A DNA stretch of 64,000 bases, taken from assembly GCF_950023065.1 (NCBI RefSeq), contig NC_088679.1, forward strand, positions 14,384,001 to 14,448,000, written 5' to 3'. Source of the DNA: Planococcus citri (taxonomy: Eukaryota > Arthropoda > Insecta > Hemiptera > Pseudococcidae). The position numbers and the translations under genes were made by a program. Below are positions 58,161 through 64,000 of this stretch, in pieces; position 1 is the stretch's first letter; each line of letters opens with the position of its first letter. The notes beneath the pieces were generated by a model. The model was not told the DNA's origin and did not search any database. It saw nothing but the letters and a program-made list of their open reading frames with translations.

Positions 58161-58973
58161 TCATGTGGAAGAGGGTGTGGTTGTAGGTGAGGATGTGGTA
58201 GGAGTCATGTCTTCAAGTTTGGTTTTAATAACAGAAAGTAGGATATTTTCTAAGGGTTTTAAGTCATTATTTAGTAAATTTGTTTTGTTTTTCTTCATGG
58301 CTATTGCTTCCCTAATGTTTAATTGAGATGGTTTATCTATTTTTTGTATGAGGTTCAGGTTTTCAAAGGAAGTAGTGTGGTTGGTGGCAATGAGATGATC
58401 TGAGAGAGCAGACTTATTTTCATATTTGTATTTAGCATAATAAAGATGTTCCTTGAACCTCTTTTTGATGTTTCTTTTGGTTTGACCTATATAAATTCCT
58501 TGGCAATCTTTACATTTGATTTTGTAGATGCCACTACAGTCTTCAGGTTTGTCTTTGTCTTTAGTGTTACCAAGAAGGTTTTTAATTTTGTTATCATTGG
58601 TGAAAATGGGTTGTATGTTGTGTTTTCTGAAGACTGTTTTCATTTTATTTGTGAGAGGGGGATAGTAACTGATCCTAACTCTTTTGACATCATCTTTTTC
58701 AGCAATAAAAGTTGTGGCATCTCTGATTAGTTTTTTGTTTTCATGTTTTCTTATAAGTTTTTGGATAGATGTTTTTGTGTAGCCAAGGTTGGAAGCAATA
58801 GACATGATGTTTTTTATTTCTTTATTTTGGTTATTTTTATTTAGGGGGAGATTTAAACACCTGTGTATCATGCTGTTGAAAGCAGCAAATTTTTGGTTCC
58901 AAGGCTGGAAAGAGTCTGAAGGAATGTAGTTATTGGTGTGGGTGGGTTTTCTATAGATATCAAATTCACCTTG
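58161..58973 (-). pseudogene. Inverted, 5'-truncated copy of the Penelope-like ORF (GIY-YIG part)
   Basis: From FDIYRKPTHTN to the final PSST the minus-strand translation matches the C-terminal third of the intact ORF, as far as I can compare without a difference. The open frame continues upstream (to 59066) into terminal-repeat sequence that is not part of the natural protein. It keeps the endonuclease block but lacks the reverse transcriptase. Confidence 0.9.
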
Positions 58974-59040
58974 TACTGTTAAACTACCACACCCTTGTAC
59001 ACTAGTATATAAGCTTGTAGACTTGGTTATTTTGTTCAAT

Positions 59041-59100
59041 AGTGATTTAAGCCTGATGATGAACACTTGGTGTTTGAAAAGCTTTGCACTAATAAATAGT
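59041..59100 (+). ncRNA. Possible hammerhead ribozyme core in Penelope-like terminal repeat
   Basis: CTGATGA (59053-59059), a short hairpin AACAC-TTG-GTGTT and GAAA (59075-59078) have the spacing of a minimal hammerhead core. Penelope-like terminal repeats are known to carry such ribozymes. The stem III and cleavage-site part is not convincing by eye. The same segment recurs at 61711-61738 and inverted at about 58030-58060. Confidence 0.4.
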
Positions 59101-59177
59101 AAAAACTGAGAAGCAAGAGTTATTTCTTCCTAATCTAACAAACTTCTCGCTAAAAGGTTCTTTTTACCTTTGACATT

Positions 59178-61604
59178 ATGGCATTCGAGCCTAATGAACC
59201 TAATTCATTATTCAACAGATACCAAAGTCTAAAAACTAAGGTGAAGTTGATACCTCTTGATATTAGTTTTCTTAAACAGTGTAGGGTACACAATGTTTTC
59301 CCTAAGTGTGTGGTGTTTAACAGTAAAGTGAAAACTCCTTCCACAAAAAGGGCTCTAGAGAAAGCCAAAACCTATTGGTTAAGCTCTGAGCTTCACAGCC
59401 TGTATGCAAAAAGATCCAGCATAGAAGTGGAACTATATGCACTTCACAAAAAACTAAGCCAGACCATACCAAAACTGCAGTGGGATGAAATGGAAAGAAA
59501 GATGTTCAGATCAATTGAGGAGAAAAAGAGAAAGAAAAGAAATTCACAAAACAAAAAGTTGAAAAATCTGTTAAAAGAAAAAAGTAACCATAGTGGTGTT
59601 AGCAATGTTGTTAGTGTCAGTGGCAGTGACAGTAATGGTGTTAATGAGACTACTGTGTATGTGAAAAACCTAACTGATGTGGTGTTCTCCAAAGAAGAAT
59701 TGGATCTTCTAAACAAGGGTCTAAAATTCTCTTTACCACCCATGAGGCCTCCTATTGAAGATATTATTTCTGATGTGGATGCTTCATTGTGGAGAGAGAC
59801 CTCAGAAACAAAAATCAGCATAAAGAAAGAAGTGGTAGACATCATCAAAACCCATAAACCAACAAGAATTCCATTTCATCCCCACAACAACACCATCAAA
59901 AGCTTGAGACAGAAAGGTGTCTACTATATGAAAGCAGACAAGGGAAACACCGTAGTGATAATGAAGAAAGATGAATACTTGGAAAAGTGTGAAACCCTTC
60001 TTAATGAAGGACCTTATGAGAAGTTAAAAAGTGATCCTGTGGATAAAATGGTGAAAGAAGTGAAAAGTTTGGTGAAAACTACTCCCTTCCTTAATAACAC
60101 TCCTTTTCCTTCCAATCCTAAAGTTCCTAAAATGTACTGTCTTCCCAAGATCCATAAACCTAACTATCCTATGAGACCAATTGTGGCCAATATCAACTCT
60201 CCTTCCTATAACATTGCCAAAAAACTCCTTTGTAACCTCCAAAACCTTCCTTTTCCTGAAACTCTTCAAGTTAAAAATAATTATGAACTTGCAGAAAAAC
60301 TGCAAGGGATTACTATTAATGACACAGACAGGCTCATATCTTTTGATGTACAAAATCTTTTCCCCAGTGTGCCTATTCCTGAGACTTTAGAAATGATAGA
60401 AAACTGGCTAAAAGAACAAAATATCAACAAAAAAGAAATAACCCATTATATGAATACTATAAAATTATGCACTTCCCAAAACATTTTCCAAATAAATGGA
60501 ACTTACTACAAACAAACAGGAGGCACAGCTATGGGCAACCCCTTATCTCCCTTTTTGGCAAATTTTTTCATGAGCCACCTTGAGACAAAATTCAAAAAGA
60601 ACAATAAAAACTTTCCCAAAGCATGGTTTAGATATGTTGATGACATCCTGTGTATCATTCCTGAAGACTTCAACATTGAGGAATTCCTCAATGCTTTAAA
60701 TAGTCTCTATCCTACCATCAAATTCACTTATGAGCTTGAACAACAAAACAAACTCCCTTTTCTGGACATGTTAATCATTAGACATTCTGACCATCTTGAA
60801 TTTGATATCTATAGAAAACCCACCCACACCAATAACTACATTCCTTCAGACTCTTTCCAGCCTTGGAACCAAAAATTTGCTGCTTTCAACAGCATGATAC
60901 ACAGGTGTTTAAATCTCCCCCTAAATAAAAATAACCAAAATAAAGAAATAAAAAACATCATGTCTATTGCTTCCAACCTTGGCTACACAAAAACATCTAT
61001 CCAAAAACTTATAAGAAAACATGAAAACAAAAAACTAATCAGAGATGCCACAACTTTTATTGCTGAAAAAGATGATGTCAAAAGAGTTAGGATCAGTTAC
61101 TATCCCCCTCTCACAAATAAAATGAAAACAGTCTTCAGAAAACACAACATACAACCCATTTTCACCAATGATAACAAAATTAAAAACCTTCTTGGTAACA
61201 CTAAAGACAAAGACAAACCTGAAGACTGTAGTGGCATCTACAAAATCAAATGTAAAGATTGCCAAGGAATTTATATAGGTCAAACCAAAAGAAACATCAA
61301 AAAGAGGTTCAAGGAACATCTTTATTATGCTAAATACAAATATGAAAATAAGTCTGCTCTCTCAGATCATCTCATTGCCACCAACCACACTACTTCCTTT
61401 GAAAACCTGAACCTCATACAAAAAATAGATAAACCATCTCAATTAAACATTAGGGAAGCAATAGCCATGAAGAAAAACAAAACAAATTTACTAAATAATG
61501 ACTTAAAACCCTTAGAAAATATCCTACTTTCTGTTATTAAAACCAAACTTGAAGACATGACTCCTACCACATCCTCACCTACAACCACACCCTCTTCCAC
61601 ATGA
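59178..61604 (+). CDS. Penelope-like element protein: reverse transcriptase + GIY-YIG endonuclease
   Basis: This is an uninterrupted 808-residue ORF. The N-terminal third is basic and helical. The reverse transcriptase follows, with YMKADKGNTVVIMKKDEY, the LPKIHKPNYPMRPIV block, LISFDVQNLFPSVP (Asp390), GGTAMGNPLSPFLANFF, and YVDD (Asp488-Asp489). KLPFLDMLI and FDIYRKPTHTNNYIPSD come next. The C-terminal GIY-YIG nuclease has GIYKIKC (from Gly686), a Cys pair typical of the PLE linker, and IYIGQTKRNIKKRFKEH (Tyr699-Gly701). Both catalytic centres look intact, so the element could be active. The start was chosen as the first ATG after the terminal repeat. Confidence 0.96.
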   Translation: MAFEPNEPNSLFNRYQSLKTKVKLIPLDISFLKQCRVHNVFPKCVVFNSKVKTPSTKRALEKAKTYWLSSELHSLYAKRSSIEVELYALHKKLSQTIPKLQWDEMERKMFRSIEEKKRKKRNSQNKKLKNLLKEKSNHSGVSNVVSVSGSDSNGVNETTVYVKNLTDVVFSKEELDLLNKGLKFSLPPMRPPIEDIISDVDASLWRETSETKISIKKEVVDIIKTHKPTRIPFHPHNNTIKSLRQKGVYYMKADKGNTVVIMKKDEYLEKCETLLNEGPYEKLKSDPVDKMVKEVKSLVKTTPFLNNTPFPSNPKVPKMYCLPKIHKPNYPMRPIVANINSPSYNIAKKLLCNLQNLPFPETLQVKNNYELAEKLQGITINDTDRLISFDVQNLFPSVPIPETLEMIENWLKEQNINKKEITHYMNTIKLCTSQNIFQINGTYYKQTGGTAMGNPLSPFLANFFMSHLETKFKKNNKNFPKAWFRYVDDILCIIPEDFNIEEFLNALNSLYPTIKFTYELEQQNKLPFLDMLIIRHSDHLEFDIYRKPTHTNNYIPSDSFQPWNQKFAAFNSMIHRCLNLPLNKNNQNKEIKNIMSIASNLGYTKTSIQKLIRKHENKKLIRDATTFIAEKDDVKRVRISYYPPLTNKMKTVFRKHNIQPIFTNDNKIKNLLGNTKDKDKPEDCSGIYKIKCKDCQGIYIGQTKRNIKKRFKEHLYYAKYKYENKSALSDHLIATNHTTSFENLNLIQKIDKPSQLNIREAIAMKKNKTNLLNNDLKPLENILLSVIKTKLEDMTPTTSSPTTTPSST

Positions 61605-61806
61605 CCACACCCTTGTACTGCCACACCCTTGTACTGTTAAACTACCACACCCTTGTACACTAGTATATAAGCTTGTAGACTTGGTTATTTTGTTCAATAG
61701 TGATTTAAGCCTGATGATGAACACTTGGTGTTTGAAAAGCTTTGCACTAATAAATAGTAAAAACTGAGAAGCAAGAGTTATTTCTTCCTAATAAATATAG
61801 CCAGAG

Positions 61807-63839
61807 TTTTTTCAATCCGTGAGGAAATTGAGCTAAATAAGAAGTTGTTTCATCATGCAAAAAAAGGAAAGTATTTTGAAAAAATTCCAATAAATAAGTA
61901 TACCAATCTACATCCGAGTTTTCTTACGAAAATTACAAATTTTTTAAATCATCCTCCTCTGTAGATATGAAATGATGAATTTCGAGCGTATTTTTCCAAA
62001 CAGATTGCATCATAAACCTCAAAAAAAAATAAATAAATACACGAGAATAAGCCCTTTACAAGCATAGATTTTCAAATAGACATCGTATCGCCAAACTTTC
62101 AAGTTTGAACTGTGCAAGTGACGCGACAAGAAATTGCAACGGACCTCATTTCAAACCAAAAACATGTTTTCTAAAATACTCACAGGCGCCATTTTTTACA
62201 ACTTGGTACTTATCATTTTCATTTCCCAATTTTCTATTCCCCAACGAATTATTTCTATTATATTATCCACACGAGCACAAATCAACACAATATCTACCTA
62301 CTTTAAAATTAGCTCACTCATTTCCTTTCCACACTCGTAAAAGACCAAACAATAACCAAGTCCTAAGCACCATTATCAAACCTTTCGTTCGTTTCAAAAA
62401 ATGATCAAAATCCACCATTTATAGATAGGTAAATTACAAAGTAATAAAATACAAACACGAGTAATTAAAATATTCGGCAGTTTTACACAAACTCACTACC
62501 AAAAACCTACACAATAGAGTAAAAATTTCATACCTGTTACAGAGCAAAAATTTCACTACCAAATATTACCAGCCGACCAATTCGCATTTAAAGATGAAAG
62601 AAAATAGAGAAATGAAATAAGCTTTTAATCACGCAAAAGACACTGTTCAGAACAGAACGACATTCTCTCGTCGACGAACACAACTCGAATAAAATTTATT
62701 TCAATCATCATAACGATCGAATAATAGAGATGAAGTCTTATCTCGCTGGTACCTAGAGATAAAAAGTACATCATTGAACGTAATTGTAATGCATCCATAT
62801 TCAACATGCAAGTACCTATTCAATAATCGTATTTAATCTGACTTCAATCTTCGACAAAATGTAGCACAAGTCTGGCAACTAAACTATAATCGTAATCTAT
62901 AATACCCTGAATGATAAAATTGTGGCTCGTGTACCTATTCTTTTATCTGAAACTTCAAACTTGCATCATCTCAACACTCCTGATGGAAGGGGACGGAAAG
63001 GAAGGGAAGCAATCTCCAATTTTGATTCGAATTTGAAAAAAATTCAAATGTTACCTGAAGTGGTATTTCAAGTTGGCTGAATTTATTCAATTCGACCCCT
63101 ATGAACATCCTACTTGCCCAGCATATCCCACCAATGAAGCTCTGAACAGTTAAAATTCTAAATACGAGTACGAGGAGAAAATGATACGTTGCACTTGCAC
63201 GTCACATCTCAAGTTTTTCAAGATACTGCATTCGAATATACTATATACTTGAATTGATTTTTCAAATTATCACTCTCGAGTCCTCTCTCTTATAATTTTA
63301 AAAGCATCCACGAAAAGTTGCAAAAACGCAGGGCGAAGATTATTGAAAGCTACCATTGGAAAATTCTAACAAATCATACACCCAAGACACTTTTCAATTC
63401 GCTTTCAAACAAATTAATTCTCAAAATGGATCTTGACATCTCTCAAAAGCATAAAAGTGTCTCAATTTTAGTGAAAATAAAAATATTATACATATGTATT
63501 AAAAATGAAATAGGCAGCTAAGTTATTGTTTTTGATTTGTAAGCCTTATGAGTTCGAATACGTACTGGTTTACTCGTCTCGTATTTTTCCGATTTGGCTC
63601 TTCTGACCAATAATATCAACTCAATTTTTGGACAGAAAATATGTGATGTAGATTATGGCATCAAGTAGAAAAAAATACAGATTGTTTTTAATGCGAGATT
63701 TCTAAAACTGTTTTCGCTAGTCTTGAAATTTTTCACTGCCTAAAAAAATTAAGTTTTTTCCCCCCCAAAATAATGCCAAAACCAAGACGTTTATGAAAAA
63801 AGTGATTGAACTAAAATTATTCTACGTCAAAATTTCTAT
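61807..63839. other. AT-rich stretch, no gene seen
   Basis: No coding exon, RNA gene or repeat end was recognised. Open frames at 62105-62404 and 63318-63521 have no family resemblance. Upstream non-coding exons of the Piwi gene could lie here but cannot be told from sequence alone. Confidence 0.4.
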
Positions 63840-63859
63840 AAGGATGCCCAATTCAGTTG

Positions 63860-64000
63860 AAATATATTTTTCGATTTTTGGTGAATTTTTGAAAATCAAA
63901 TTTCTAAGGCCAAAAATGAGAAAAAAAATCAAAATTTTACCAAATTGAGCTATAAAGCTGAAATTTGGAACATGCCTTATTTTCGACCTGCCAAATCGAT
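63860..64000. mobile_element. Partial TAGTCCGGC-family foldback arm running off the window
   Basis: TTTTTCGATTTTTGGTGAATTTTTGAAAATC, GGCCAAAAATGAG, AATTTTACCAAATTGA and CCAAATCGAT follow in the same order as in the left arms of copies A-D. The outer terminus is absent or too diverged to see. Confidence 0.65.

Larger units (their letters stand above)
57940..61793 (+). mobile_element. Penelope-like retroelement with inverted partial copy, 13-bp target duplication
   Basis: Identical 13-mers AATATAGCCAGAG flank the element (57927-57939 and 61794-61806). The layout is an inverted, 5'-truncated unit (57940-58973), a direct terminal repeat (about 58974-59130), a 34-nt extension (59131-59167 region), the intact ORF (59178-61604) and a 3' terminal repeat (about 61615-61791). 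Such pseudo-LTRs, inverted partial units and a 34-bp extension are known traits of Penelope-like elements. Near-perfect identity between the copies indicates a recent insertion. Confidence 0.93.

Noticed and set aside
58446..58730. Identical 94-codon frames at 58446-58730 and 61035-61319
   Set aside because: Antisense shadows of the duplicated GIY-YIG region.
58974..59066. N-terminal part of the 301-codon minus frame (MFIIRLKSLLNK..)
   Set aside because: It is translated from terminal-repeat DNA at the head-to-head junction and is not part of the natural protein.
1..64000. CRISPR arrays, tRNA or rRNA genes, bacterial insertions
   Set aside because: No regularly spaced identical repeats, no complete cloverleaf (only a degenerate SINE head) and no rRNA sequence were found.

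Overview
This is a 64-kb piece of an AT-rich eukaryotic nuclear genome, almost certainly an insect. Genes are split by GT-AG introns, the protein families are animal-type, and short GGTACCTA-rich repeats are scattered throughout. A hemipteran (aphid or scale-insect type) is my guess and is not proven by the sequence. No CRISPR array, operon or bacterial feature is present.

Five protein-coding genes can be assembled by matching splice phase across exons. From left to right they are: an inactive MINDY-4B-like deubiquitinase family gene (minus strand, 3142 to about 20342, 3' end off the window or unseen, with a 15.7-kb intron full of transposons); MCCC1, the biotin-carrying subunit of 3-methylcrotonyl-CoA carboxylase (minus, 12 exons, 25373-28392); the rRNA-processing polynucleotide kinase NOL9/Grc3 (minus, 7 exons, 29568-33931); the Polycomb deubiquitinase BAP1/calypso (plus, 3 coding exons, 34807-36799), head-to-head with NOL9; and a Piwi-clade Argonaute (minus, 15 coding exons, 42191-53678, catalytic D-D-H intact).

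Most of the rest is mobile DNA. There is a nearly pristine Penelope-like element (57940-61793) with an intact 808-residue reverse transcriptase/GIY-YIG protein, an inverted truncated copy of itself and a 13-bp target duplication. A degenerate non-LTR retroelement (about 14.1-18.9 kb) is cut by later insertions. At least four long foldback elements share the end TAGTCCGGCATATGACAATA and make 3-bp target duplications. A second foldback family begins CAAGGGAACCTCTTGAGG. Three hAT-type elements have 8-bp duplications, and one palindromic MITE sits in TTAA. Several are nested: one foldback lies inside another, a hAT MITE lies inside a tRNA-derived SINE, and a foldback lies inside a hAT element in a NOL9 intron.

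The most unusual signals are in the Piwi gene. One intron is a 2.5-kb degenerate minisatellite holding ten exact copies of the palindrome RGGTCARTGACCT, the shape of an ecdysone-receptor IR-1 element. Another intron is a 2.4-kb array of GATCTGATC-like repeats. Exon 11 ends in two overlapping donors 4 nt apart, of which only the weaker-looking one keeps the reading frame.
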